64,000 nucleotides of DNA. Origin: W3P20-009 sp963620575 (GTDB lineage Bacteria > Bacteroidota > Bacteroidia > Bacteroidales > Marinilabiliaceae). The position numbers and the translations under genes were made by a program. Within the stretch, counting starts at the first letter, position 1, and the number at the start of each line of letters is the position of its first letter. The DNA lies in contig CAVFBC010000010.1 in assembly GCA_963620575.1 (NCBI GenBank), positions 1 to 64,000 of the forward strand. The letters run 5' to 3'. Below are positions 1 to 7,764 of this stretch, piece by piece. The notes beneath the pieces were generated by a model that ran no database searches, was not told where the DNA came from, and was given only the letters and a program-made list of their open reading frames with translations.

Positions 1-284
1 GTTCTGACATGATTTTTGCGGTTAACAGAATATATCCATAGAAAACAACTGGGTGACCTGCAATTGCATGCAGGTCACCCAGTTTGGGTATGTTAATAAA
101 AGTATCTTTATCTCAACTTTGCATTCCAATTTTATCAACACGTCAGTTGCAATCCCGTTGCGTCTACCTCGACGAAACCACCGCAAGTGTGAATACCGCA
201 CCCATTTGCAATGTTGACAGTGATGATTCCTTCCTGAATTATGGTATGTATGTTGCACAACTTAGAGCTGACTCTAAACCGAGG
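1..284. other. Left-edge non-coding stretch with a palindrome
   Basis: No gene is supported here. The stretch holds one perfect palindrome (separate entry) and AT-rich sequence running up to the stop codon of the leftward nuclease-like gene. An open frame on the plus strand runs from here into that gene but crosses the N gap and is antisense to it, so it is treated as a shadow. Confidence 0.6.
48..83 (-). terminator. Perfect 36-bp palindrome, probable transcription terminator
   Basis: Two exact 15-base arms (48-62 and 69-83) flank a 6-base loop. On the minus strand the hairpin is followed by a short T-rich stretch. It lies about 200 bases past the stop of the leftward gene at 285, so it most likely ends that transcript. 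It could also serve an unseen gene to the left. Confidence 0.55.
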
Positions 285-2483
285 TTAAAAAAACATAAGT
301 GCTTTTTTGAGCTTAGCAAAAGCATCCAAGTCTCTAACATCGATGCGAAATACCTTAGCTTCGTGCAAAGGTGTTGGTTCACCGGAATAGTTAATAATCA
401 AATAGCCATCCTTGTCTCTTGCGTATTGTGTTTTTCCATTTATTACAAGCGGCTTTGGCTCNNNNNNNNNNAACATCGCCTTTCTGCAAATTAACATTCT
501 TTTGTCATCAAACTCGTCGACGTGGATATCAATGTCCATCCAGCTCTCGCGCCATTCGTAACGTGTAATCCAAGAACCATTATCGTCGCAATCATCATAA
601 GGATAATATTTACCGAAGTTTAATAAAAGAACCTTGTTAAGCTCATTATAGGCTATGTTAATTGACGTTTCTGCTTCCTCTATGTCGTCGTTGTTTTTGC
701 CTGCGCATATGATGTCTTGCAACAAAACCTCGATTTCTTTCCATGCCCTTGTATCTTTCAGCCTTTCCTCGTCTTTTCTGCAAAAACGTGCATGGTGGCA
801 CGGCACAAAGTAGTTTTCTCCAGATGCCAAATCCGTACAGACCGCATAGACCTTGTTGTCCGGAAGGCCTTGTGTCCAAGCATCGTCTGCCGAATCCATA
901 CAGACCGTATAGACCTTAATGCCATTAGAACCAAGGTAGTTGTCGCACGGTTGATACCGGCCAATTTCATGATAGCTATAAGGATCTGTACCAATATCCT
1001 TGACAACTATGCGCACCTTTCTGAAATCTCCATACACTTTATCTAGTGTATTTCTTTCGTTCTGAAACTTTATATGGCCGCTATGAACCTCCTTGACTTT
1101 TGCTGTTTGCCAATGGATATATGCCACCTCCGCTTGAGCTGCTGCGTTTTTGTTTAGCATAGCCACGAAAGCGGCTTGACCGAATTGGCGCAGTTTATCT
1201 TTATGTGGTGCCAATATGCCGAAAAGTTGGTAGCTGGTGTTGCGCTTAACGGCCATGAACACATGAGGTATTCCGTTATGTGCTATTTCATCAGCATCAA
1301 GCCCGAATATTTCAGAAGTTCCGTTTTTGTGAATTTTGTCAATGATGAAGTAGACTTCCTCCCCTTCATGTATAGCCTCTAATTCGCAATGGTTGATTTT
1401 GAGGATGACGTTGGAAACATCAAGTGTATCAAGAGTAGATATGAATTGGTTGCACCAAAGTCCTTCTTGAAAGTCCGTCCACTCTTTTACCCTTGCCACA
1501 TCTACCGACAGCAGCCCCGCAATCACTTCATTCGATTGCCCTGCCGCCTTAAGACTCTTTGCCGCCTTGCGTAAGGATTCGTTGGCTTCGTCGGCCTTCT
1601 TCTTGTTCTCCTCGGCCTGTATCCTGTTCTCCTCCGCCTTCTTCTTATAAAATTCCGCCCTCATGTCTCTTGAGTCAAGCTCCCACAGGATTTCCTCCTC
1701 GACAGATAGCTGTTGACGCATCTCGGGGTCGAGCAGCCCCTCCCGCAACTTGGCCACCAGCACTTTCTTGTCCTCACTGTCGTGGGCGAGGTCCTCGGGC
1801 AGGCTGATTACGCGGCGGTCGGACGACAGGCTGAATCTCTGGTCGAAAACATCGAGCAGACGCTCCGCCGCATTGCCCGGCTTCTCGGGTAGGCGGGGGA
1901 TTTGCACAATTATGATGTCATGCGTCAGGCTGTCCACAAATTTCGACTTGCCCGACATCTCTATAGGTTTCCCGCCGTAGTCCACCAAGTTATTCCCATA
2001 GCCGTATGCTATAGGGGTTTCCATCAGTGGCAGTTTGTGCCCAAGCAGATAGATGGCTATTATGTGGCGAGGCGTTTTCCCGTCGCTCTGCACATTGGCG
2101 GGGTCAGCGTATTGCCCGGCTATGTATTTCCGGAATCTCAGCAGCTCTGTCTGCAACCAAACTTTCTGCAGCTCGATAAGCACGGTCTCTTCGCGTCTCT
2201 CCACGACGTTCCCGTCTCCATCCACCTCCTCGTCTGTTATGGTCGCCTTGAAGTCGAGACGGTAGATGGTGTAGTCGCTATTCGTCTTCCTGTCCGCCAC
2301 CGTGTTGGCATACTCTTGCGAGGCGAACGAGATTTGCGTCACGTTGCGTTTAAGCAAAGTGGAGATTAATATCTTCGCCACTTTCTCGTCGGACATGAGG
2401 AACTTGAACGACGCGTCGTATATAGGGTTAAGCATCTCCACCATAGGCTTGTCTTTTTTATGCGAACTGTTTCGTTTGCACAT
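285..2483 (-). CDS. Rpn/PD-(D/E)XK nuclease-family protein with long unknown C-terminal extension
   Basis: The first ~230 residues look like the PD-(D/E)XK 'transposase'/Rpn family: an N-terminal NPIYDASFKFLMSDE block, then a LDFKA strand and a VLIELQK strand that supply the acidic and Glu-x-Gln-Lys active-site positions. A charged helical, probably coiled-coil segment follows (about residues 265-335, rich in KKKAEEN), ending in a short segment of the kind that normally closes such proteins (VARVKEW). Here another ~390 residues follow that I do not recognise, including two similar segments (IKVYTVCMDS and NKVYAVCTDL). Ordinary members are about 300-350 residues. The listed start is residue 1; Met14 (MVEMLN, at 2444) also fits family starts. 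The reading frame crosses a 10-N gap at 462-471, so the last ~60 residues are provisional. It is divergent from the DarT-like gene. Rpn proteins are known as recombination-promoting nucleases; a defence role here is inferred from position. Confidence 0.75.
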   Translation of the reverse strand: MCKRNSSHKKDKPMVEMLNPIYDASFKFLMSDEKVAKILISTLLKRNVTQISFASQEYANTVADRKTNSDYTIYRLDFKATITDEEVDGDGNVVERREETVLIELQKVWLQTELLRFRKYIAGQYADPANVQSDGKTPRHIIAIYLLGHKLPLMETPIAYGYGNNLVDYGGKPIEMSGKSKFVDSLTHDIIIVQIPRLPEKPGNAAERLLDVFDQRFSLSSDRRVISLPEDLAHDSEDKKVLVAKLREGLLDPEMRQQLSVEEEILWELDSRDMRAEFYKKKAEENRIQAEENKKKADEANESLRKAAKSLKAAGQSNEVIAGLLSVDVARVKEWTDFQEGLWCNQFISTLDTLDVSNVILKINHCELEAIHEGEEVYFIIDKIHKNGTSEIFGLDADEIAHNGIPHVFMAVKRNTSYQLFGILAPHKDKLRQFGQAAFVAMLNKNAAAQAEVAYIHWQTAKVKEVHSGHIKFQNERNTLDKVYGDFRKVRIVVKDIGTDPYSYHEIGRYQPCDNYLGSNGIKVYTVCMDSADDAWTQGLPDNKVYAVCTDLASGENYFVPCHHARFCRKDEERLKDTRAWKEIEVLLQDIICAGKNNDDIEEAETSINIAYNELNKVLLLNFGKYYPYDDCDDNGSWITRYEWRESWMDIDIHVDEFDDKRMLICRKAMXXXXEPKPLVINGKTQYARDKDGYLIINYSGEPTPLHEAKVFRIDVRDLDAFAKLKKALMFF
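462..471. other. Assembly gap (10 N)
   Basis: Ten unresolved bases inside the C-terminal part of the Rpn-like gene. The true gap length is unknown, so the frame on either side may not be the same. Confidence 0.99.
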
Positions 2484-2647
2484 TCTTCCGCAAATATAAG
2501 AAAAACAACGGGATGGAATGGCTGCATCTCACCGATGATGTATGCCCCTGCCTGCTTTACTTTACACGATTTTCTATTCTTGTGACGAACAGTGCAATAA
2601 ATAGGGCAGGCAGTCGTTATTTCCGCAAAAGGAAATTAAGAGCATAT

Positions 2648-3934
2648 ATGAAAGTGAGTGTATTTAATCTTCGCAAGCCCAACTGGCAAGACTATAAAGA
2701 TGTTCTGCAGAGAAACGGTGTCACTAAGCTATATCATTTCACTGACAGGCGAAATCTTGAGAGCATAGTCGAGGAAGGTGGACTTGTCTCATGGGCTGAC
2801 GCTTGCGACCGCGATATAGATATAGCCGCTCCGGGCGGAAGTGACATCTCGCACTCTCTTGACAAAAGAATGGGGCTGGAACATTACGTCAGGCTCTCTT
2901 TCATTCACGATCACCCTATGATGCACGTCGCCATGACCGACGGACGTATCGAGGACCCTGTTATTCTTGAGATTGACCCACAAGTGGCGTATCTCGCCAA
3001 CACCAAATTCTCTGACCGCAATGCGGCGAGAACATCAGCAGGTGTCAAGGTCGGTGATTCGGTTTCCGACTTGCGCAATCTCCGTTTCAATCTTTTCAAT
3101 AAGCGCTATTTCGATCTCGATGCGGATGAGAAGCCCTACTATCAGGCTGAAGTTCTTGTATGTCACGAAGTTCCTCTCTGCTACATTCGGAATATCACGA
3201 GTGTTTACCACGGCTATATTGACCGCCGTCTGCTTATGACCCCGGAGGAGAAGGAGGCGGAGGCTGAACGTCGTAGGAAAGAGAAGGAGGCTGAAGCCGA
3301 ACGTCTCAGAAAAGAGCAGGAGGAGAGGGCTGCTGCCAAACGACGTGCCTATCTCAACAGCATACGTTTTGGTTTGACTATTGGCGGCAATACTAATAAA
3401 CTCTATGACAAAGTCATTGTGCGGCCTGGAGAAAGTGTGCGTTTCTATTGGGAGGCCAATGATGAGGTTGAGGTTTTTATACGTAAAGAAGATGGTTTAC
3501 TTCCTTCCACATTGTTTGATGGAGAGCAAAGCTGTGGCTCATACGAGTTAAAGCCATCAATAGCTTCGACTTATTATATGTGTGTCACGCCTATTGATGG
3601 TGATACCATACGCAAGGATCTCACAGTAGAGGTCCGTGAGCCGGCTATACTGGTCGATTTTGCTGTTGACCACGAGAGTGCAGGGCCTGATGACGAGGTT
3701 TTTGTCTCATGGATTGTCCGAAATGCCGATTCTGTAGAATTGGCAGGAATGGGACGCCAAAATCTCAGCGGGTCGTTACTGACAAAAATAAGGAGGAATA
3801 CGGAATTCAAACTTGTTGTGAAGGATTGTTTCGGTAGTCGTCAGTACACAAAGTCGGTTCGCTATGTCGCTCCAACCATTTTCGGATGGCTTCGCATTTA
3901 CTTCCGTCGCCTGTTCTGTTCCAACCCAAAATAG
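2648..3934 (+). CDS. DarT-like DNA ADP-ribosyltransferase toxin with coiled coil and Ig-like C-terminal domains
   Basis: Residues 1-195 match the DarT (DUF4433) ADP-ribosyltransferase fold: the NAD-binding LYHFTD motif (His30), the HYVRLSF strand, the FSDRNAA segment (residues 121-127), and YYQAEVLV with the candidate catalytic Glu168. DarT enzymes attach ADP-ribose to bases in single-stranded DNA. After this come a highly charged helix (about 199-232) and two predicted beta-sandwich, Ig-like segments (about 238-330 and 335-415; note VSWIVRNADSVEL), then a basic, aromatic tail. DarT proteins are usually about 200 residues; this one is 428. I chose Met at 2648 because it sits just before the conserved DYKDVL..LYHFTD region; the open frame extends upstream to 2513 without family-like sequence. 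The next gene, 74 bases on, is a NADAR-like candidate antitoxin. Enzyme family is fairly sure; base specificity is not visible. Confidence 0.8.
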   Translation: MKVSVFNLRKPNWQDYKDVLQRNGVTKLYHFTDRRNLESIVEEGGLVSWADACDRDIDIAAPGGSDISHSLDKRMGLEHYVRLSFIHDHPMMHVAMTDGRIEDPVILEIDPQVAYLANTKFSDRNAARTSAGVKVGDSVSDLRNLRFNLFNKRYFDLDADEKPYYQAEVLVCHEVPLCYIRNITSVYHGYIDRRLLMTPEEKEAEAERRRKEKEAEAERLRKEQEERAAAKRRAYLNSIRFGLTIGGNTNKLYDKVIVRPGESVRFYWEANDEVEVFIRKEDGLLPSTLFDGEQSCGSYELKPSIASTYYMCVTPIDGDTIRKDLTVEVREPAILVDFAVDHESAGPDDEVFVSWIVRNADSVELAGMGRQNLSGSLLTKIRRNTEFKLVVKDCFGSRQYTKSVRYVAPTIFGWLRIYFRRLFCSNPK

Positions 3935-4008
3935 AATCAGCGTTTTAATCAATAGGCTTAGCGTGAAATGACTACTTTTGTCTGTCAATACTAAACAAGA
4001 AAGAGAAA

Positions 4009-4710
4009 ATGGGAAACATATATATAGAGAATCGAAAACGCAAGATCGAGAAGATCGAGAAAGATCATCCCGGGGCGCTGATTTGTGACCTCACTTCAAA
4101 ATCTGGCAGTGATGAGTATATGGTTCTAAGTCCATTCTATCCGCATTATGGAATACCAATACTTGTACCCGGGATGGAGAACGAAACCTCAGCCTGCGTA
4201 GAGGGCGTATGGCAAGGTCTCAAAGTGTTCGAGACTTGTGGTATAGACACTTCTTGTTTCCGTAACGACACGATGAAAGACCTCAAGCGCACTGTCCGCC
4301 GCTTCGGCAAGCCACTTGGTCACTGGTATGGGAACGGGTTGTTGTCTTATTACGATGCTCGTATGCTCATCTACTTGCCGACCTACAAATGGGTTCTCGA
4401 GAATAAGGATATTGCTAAGAAAGCTATCAATAAACTCAAGGAAGCCTTAGAAAAACAAGACGTTGTCTTCTTGGACTACAACACCAATAGCGACGTCCGG
4501 GACTGCCGTACGCCTCTCTCCCATGCAGGCCTCGTCAAGCTATACATTGAAGACGAGTATCCCGAATACAAGCCCGGCATGAAGCCTTACACCAAAGAGG
4601 AACTCGCAGAGAAAGATGCTGAGGATGCTGTAAAGAAAAAGAATGACAGGAAATCAACAAAAGGACGGAAAGGAATGGTTGACATTCAGCCGAAGCTGCC
4701 TGGTTTTTGA
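4009..4710 (+). CDS. NADAR-like protein, candidate antitoxin of the DarT-like toxin
   Basis: A 233-residue soluble protein resembling DUF6939-type proteins. Its YMVLSPFYPH segment and the VEGVWQGLKVFE motif look like the NADAR (YbiA-like) signature, in which a Phe-Ser/Pro segment precedes a Glu-containing EHYxQ helix; KRTVRRFGKPLGHWYG would fit the following phosphate-binding loop. NADAR proteins are known to remove ADP-ribose from guanine bases and have been found as partners of DarT1-type toxins. The gene follows the DarT-like gene on the same strand with a 74-base gap, as a toxin-antitoxin pair would. The lysine-rich C-terminus (about residues 195-225) is probably disordered. Assignment to NADAR is from remembered motifs, not a search. 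Confidence 0.6.
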   Translation: MGNIYIENRKRKIEKIEKDHPGALICDLTSKSGSDEYMVLSPFYPHYGIPILVPGMENETSACVEGVWQGLKVFETCGIDTSCFRNDTMKDLKRTVRRFGKPLGHWYGNGLLSYYDARMLIYLPTYKWVLENKDIAKKAINKLKEALEKQDVVFLDYNTNSDVRDCRTPLSHAGLVKLYIEDEYPEYKPGMKPYTKEELAEKDAEDAVKKKNDRKSTKGRKGMVDIQPKLPGF

Positions 4711-4825
4711 TAAAGACTAATGGTGGGGTCGCACGTGGAGTAGAAGTGTAAATTGTTCAATAGTATAATTTTTTCTTAAGTCAAAGTTTATAAGGATTGT
4801 AATCACAATTGTGATTTTATTTACC

Positions 4826-4999
4826 ATGACAATCTTGAAAAAGATTGCTGGATACATGACTGGAACTGCTACCGGTGGATTTTGGGGACTGGCTGCATTG
4901 ATTATCGGATTTGGTGCGATATTTGCCTTGTGGGAGAAAGGCAAGAAGACTGACAATAAGAAAGAAGGTGGAGACGAGACTTCTATTTTGCAGAAATAA
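4826..4999 (+). CDS. Small single-pass membrane protein (57 aa)
   Basis: A 57-residue protein with one membrane segment (about residues 14-37, rich in Gly, Ala, Ile and Leu) and a charged tail. An in-frame GTG exists at 4811, but the ATG at 4826 gives the cleaner start. Its TAA stop overlaps the ATG of the J-domain gene by one base (taATG), implying coupled translation and a joint function at the membrane. No family is recognised. Confidence 0.6.
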   Translation: MTILKKIAGYMTGTATGGFWGLAALIIGFGAIFALWEKGKKTDNKKEGGDETSILQK

Positions 5000-5502
5000 T
5001 GTTTCGTGACTATTACGCTATTTTGGAGGTCGGGCCTCAAAGCTCGCCACAGGAGATAAGGGCGGCTTATCGCAGACTCTCTTTACTTTGGCACCCCGAT
5101 AAAAATCAGGGAAAAGATGTCACGGGGAAGATGCAGGACATCAATGAGGCCTACTCAATTCTCAAGGACCCTGAGAAAAAGGAGCGTTATGACGCAGAAT
5201 ACGCTCTTTACAAGGAATTTGAAAATTTGCGGCACTCACGATGCAATGAGGCGGGTGAAGACAGTCAGAATAAGGAAGACTTCGCTAAGTCATACACGGT
5301 AAGGGATGAGAGGGTGCGTGAAGATATCAGAAGAGCCCGAAAATATGCAGTTGACCTCGTTACTGAATTTATGCGCGAATGGAAATCAGCACTAAAAGAC
5401 GCAGGTCGGGGAGCAAAGGATGGCTGTAAGGCCGTCGTGCTCCTCTTCGTTGTTGTCAATCTTTTTTGGTTGATCGTTTATCTGATTACTAATGTCAAAT
5501 AA
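4999..5502 (+). CDS. Membrane-anchored J-domain (DnaJ-like) protein
   Basis: Residues 1-65 form a J-domain: DYYAILEVG, the RRLSLLWHPDKN helix-loop with the HPD tripeptide that stimulates DnaK/Hsp70 ATPase, and NEAYSILKDPEKKERYD. There is no Gly/Phe region or zinc finger, so this is a class III J-protein. A charged middle (residues 75-120) and a C-terminal hydrophobic segment (about 143-165) suggest tail anchoring. It overlaps the preceding small membrane protein by one base and lies between the DarT/NADAR pair and the restriction cassette. The Hsp70 partner would be chromosomal DnaK; the client is unknown. Confidence 0.85.
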   Translation: MFRDYYAILEVGPQSSPQEIRAAYRRLSLLWHPDKNQGKDVTGKMQDINEAYSILKDPEKKERYDAEYALYKEFENLRHSRCNEAGEDSQNKEDFAKSYTVRDERVREDIRRARKYAVDLVTEFMREWKSALKDAGRGAKDGCKAVVLLFVVVNLFWLIVYLITNVK

Positions 5503-5533
5503 GTTCCGCCTGTCCTCTCTGTTTGCTGGTGAT

Positions 5534-5582
5534 ATCCTCTCCTCTTTCCCCAAAAAACCATAAAATCCCCGCACCAATCGCC
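5534..5582. repeat. Left copy of ~50-bp direct repeat flanking the restriction cassette
   Basis: A pyrimidine-rich sequence, starting ATCCTCTCCTCTTTCC and ending CACCAATCGCC, recurs in the same orientation at 16159-16208 with one substitution in the A run and a one-base change/insertion in the C run. This copy lies between the J-domain gene and the stop of the LlaJI-like endonuclease gene. Together the copies bracket a 10.6-kb unit. Confidence 0.85.
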
Positions 5583-5586
5583 AGTT

Positions 5587-7755
5587 TTATGCCCAAACTA
5601 TGCGTGTCCTCGCCCCAGCGTGTCCTTGCGCAATGGCGATAGAGGATAGGTCAACGGCGGTGTTGGGTGTGTCTCCTCTAAGATGAACCATAACATAGGC
5701 CCCATCTTCGGAAGGCGCATACCCCATCTCCACAAGCTCATTGGAGTAGACAACCTTGATTCCGCGCAGGGTGTCAATGTCGTAAACTTTTCGGCAAGAA
5801 CCTTTGTGCAGCAGCAGATATTTTATGTTTCTGAAGCCATTTAATGCGATTTCGTTCAGCGCTGACGCTCGCATGTAATAGGTGCGCGTTTTGAGAATTG
5901 TGCTCAAATGGTTGTCGTCCTTGTAATACCCAACAATGATGCCGCAGCCTTGTTGTGGCAGGGTGTATACTTTGTTCTCTGGTTTGCCTAATTCCTTGTC
6001 TAAGGCCATGTAGGGAGCATCGCCAAGTTTTATAGGGGCTATAAAAAAATGATTTCTGAGTTCTATCAGAAGCTCGGCATTTGAAGTGTCGCTGTTTTCG
6101 AGGGCGAGTGAAAGAATCTTTTTGTCAGCGTATGGGCAAAAAACTTTGCCCGCAATGCGCCTGAAGTTCTTGTCGAGGTAGTTTTCCTCCCCGGGGTGGG
6201 GGAGTGCCGCGTAAAATTCATATTCCTCGTTCAGAGTCTGTTGGATGTCTTCTCGAAATTTCTGTCTCGCCTCGTTTTTCCATACTTCTTTCTCAGAACG
6301 CTTATTCCTTGCGTATAGGTAAATGACGTGCAAAAAGTTGACATCGTAATGGAATACGAACAGAGTGTCGCGGTCGAATAGCCTGTTTTTGAAATGAAAG
6401 AGTTTTATTGGTTGTTTCTCTGTCGAATCCGATTGTAAGATTGAGCTATCCGTATATCCTGCTTTACCCAATTTGAATGTGCCATCCCCCTCCTCTAATA
6501 TTTTGGCGCTAATGAAAAAGTTTGGTATTATGGCGTAACCCTCGGTGCGGTCGTCCCTGATGTCCCCCTTCTCAATCCAGTCTGGTCGCTCCACCTTGTC
6601 ATTGAATACGTCTATTGTCCATTGGATGACGTTGCGTGCGTATGTGAATTGTTTTGAGACGGATGGGCGACCAATTTTGTGACCAATTTTGTAGTATTTG
6701 CTATCGCCTATATAGATTGTCTGTTTTGTTGACCCGACTTCAACATTTTTTTCTGATGCCGTGAGTGCATCCCAATGGAACATATGGTCAACCATCTTGC
6801 CATCGGCTTGGTTTTTAAGCCCGTCCGGCAAATCCTTATCACCAATGAGTTCGTCTATCATGGCCTCGAATGCTATGTTGAAATCTTTGGCGAGAAGGTA
6901 TTCTTGCGCCCCTTGCGATATAAGCATGTTGTGATGCTCGTCAAAGAAAGCGTCACATAGTTCCCACATGCGGAGAGCCTTGTCTGAATAATATCTATAT
7001 TTTATCTGCCTGAGCCTCTTTCTCCCCCTGCCTCGCATATATGATGCCCATGTTTGCTTTTTTATTAGGGTGAAGGCTGGCCCCTTAGGGGTGTAGAAGC
7101 CATATTCTTCGTTGATATATCCTAAGATGGAGTAGAAAATCACGAATAATTCATCGTCAAAGTCTTGTCCTCGACGCTTGCCTATGGTATTGAGGTATAT
7201 AGGAGTTCCGTCTTGAAAAATTGCCCTGTTTTGGTTTACTGTTTTGTGCCAATTTGTCTGGTTCCGTCCAGAATGTACAGTCTTAAGGGTTGTTGCGACA
7301 AAGTTTGCGTTTTCAATAGCGAAGCGTATTATTGTGAGTATCACATCTATTAGCGTGTAGCTTTTTCTTCTCCCTTTCCGCCCTGTTTGTGCCTTATACT
7401 TGACTACGGTGTTTTGTGGGTTTTTCTCTTTATACACGACTATAGAGCGGTAGATCCAAACGGCAAAGGAGTAGAGGAATCTTCTCTCCTCCTCGTTAAG
7501 GGGGCAGTTGCTGTCGCTTATGTTTATTATATCCTCAGGGCGATATTTGCCGAAAACTTTTTCTTGCCTGTCACCATTCTCGCGCATCAGCACTTTGGGA
7601 AGGATGAAAACGCAATCCTGAAGTTCTTTGTTATAAAAATAGCCGACATAGCAGATGCTGACCTTATGGTTGATGTCCTCAAGGCAATCTAACCCGCAAA
7701 GTGAATCCCCAAGGTCTTCTGGCGAGTAGCTGTGCTCCTCAATTAATATTCTCAT
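5587..7755 (-). CDS. LlaJI-family restriction endonuclease (R2 subunit type)
   Basis: A 722-residue protein of the LlaJI restriction endonuclease family, the nuclease partner of a McrB-like GTPase. The probable PD-(D/E)XK core is at residues 329-353: Asp329 in HWDAL, then IYIGDSKYYK with Asp351 and Lys353. Upstream blocks typical of the family are TNWHKTV (about 167-173) and FEAMIDELIG (296-305). The C-terminal third lacks motifs I can name and may bind DNA or the partner. The start codon lies 9 bases past the stop of the McrB-like gene, so the two are co-transcribed leftward from the divergent promoter region near 9200. Target sequence is not predictable from sequence; LlaJI itself recognises an asymmetric site. 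Confidence 0.85.
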   Translation of the reverse strand: MRILIEEHSYSPEDLGDSLCGLDCLEDINHKVSICYVGYFYNKELQDCVFILPKVLMRENGDRQEKVFGKYRPEDIINISDSNCPLNEEERRFLYSFAVWIYRSIVVYKEKNPQNTVVKYKAQTGRKGRRKSYTLIDVILTIIRFAIENANFVATTLKTVHSGRNQTNWHKTVNQNRAIFQDGTPIYLNTIGKRRGQDFDDELFVIFYSILGYINEEYGFYTPKGPAFTLIKKQTWASYMRGRGRKRLRQIKYRYYSDKALRMWELCDAFFDEHHNMLISQGAQEYLLAKDFNIAFEAMIDELIGDKDLPDGLKNQADGKMVDHMFHWDALTASEKNVEVGSTKQTIYIGDSKYYKIGHKIGRPSVSKQFTYARNVIQWTIDVFNDKVERPDWIEKGDIRDDRTEGYAIIPNFFISAKILEEGDGTFKLGKAGYTDSSILQSDSTEKQPIKLFHFKNRLFDRDTLFVFHYDVNFLHVIYLYARNKRSEKEVWKNEARQKFREDIQQTLNEEYEFYAALPHPGEENYLDKNFRRIAGKVFCPYADKKILSLALENSDTSNAELLIELRNHFFIAPIKLGDAPYMALDKELGKPENKVYTLPQQGCGIIVGYYKDDNHLSTILKTRTYYMRASALNEIALNGFRNIKYLLLHKGSCRKVYDIDTLRGIKVVYSNELVEMGYAPSEDGAYVMVHLRGDTPNTAVDLSSIAIAQGHAGARTRIVWA

Positions 7756-7764
7756 GTCTGTAGT

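Noticed and set aside
140..268. Short minus-strand frame reading ...GCGIHTCGGFVE... that could encode a ~40-residue peptide
   Set aside because: No ATG (only a TTG), no neighbour that would process a peptide, and no family match; too weak to call.
84..494. Plus-strand open frame of 136 codons across the first N gap
   Set aside because: Lies antisense to the Rpn-like gene, depends on the N run for continuity and has no recognisable domain.
2549..2613. CTGCCTGC / GCAGGCAG inverted repeat upstream of the DarT-like gene as an operator
   Set aside because: Arms are only 8 bases with a 49-base loop; could be chance.
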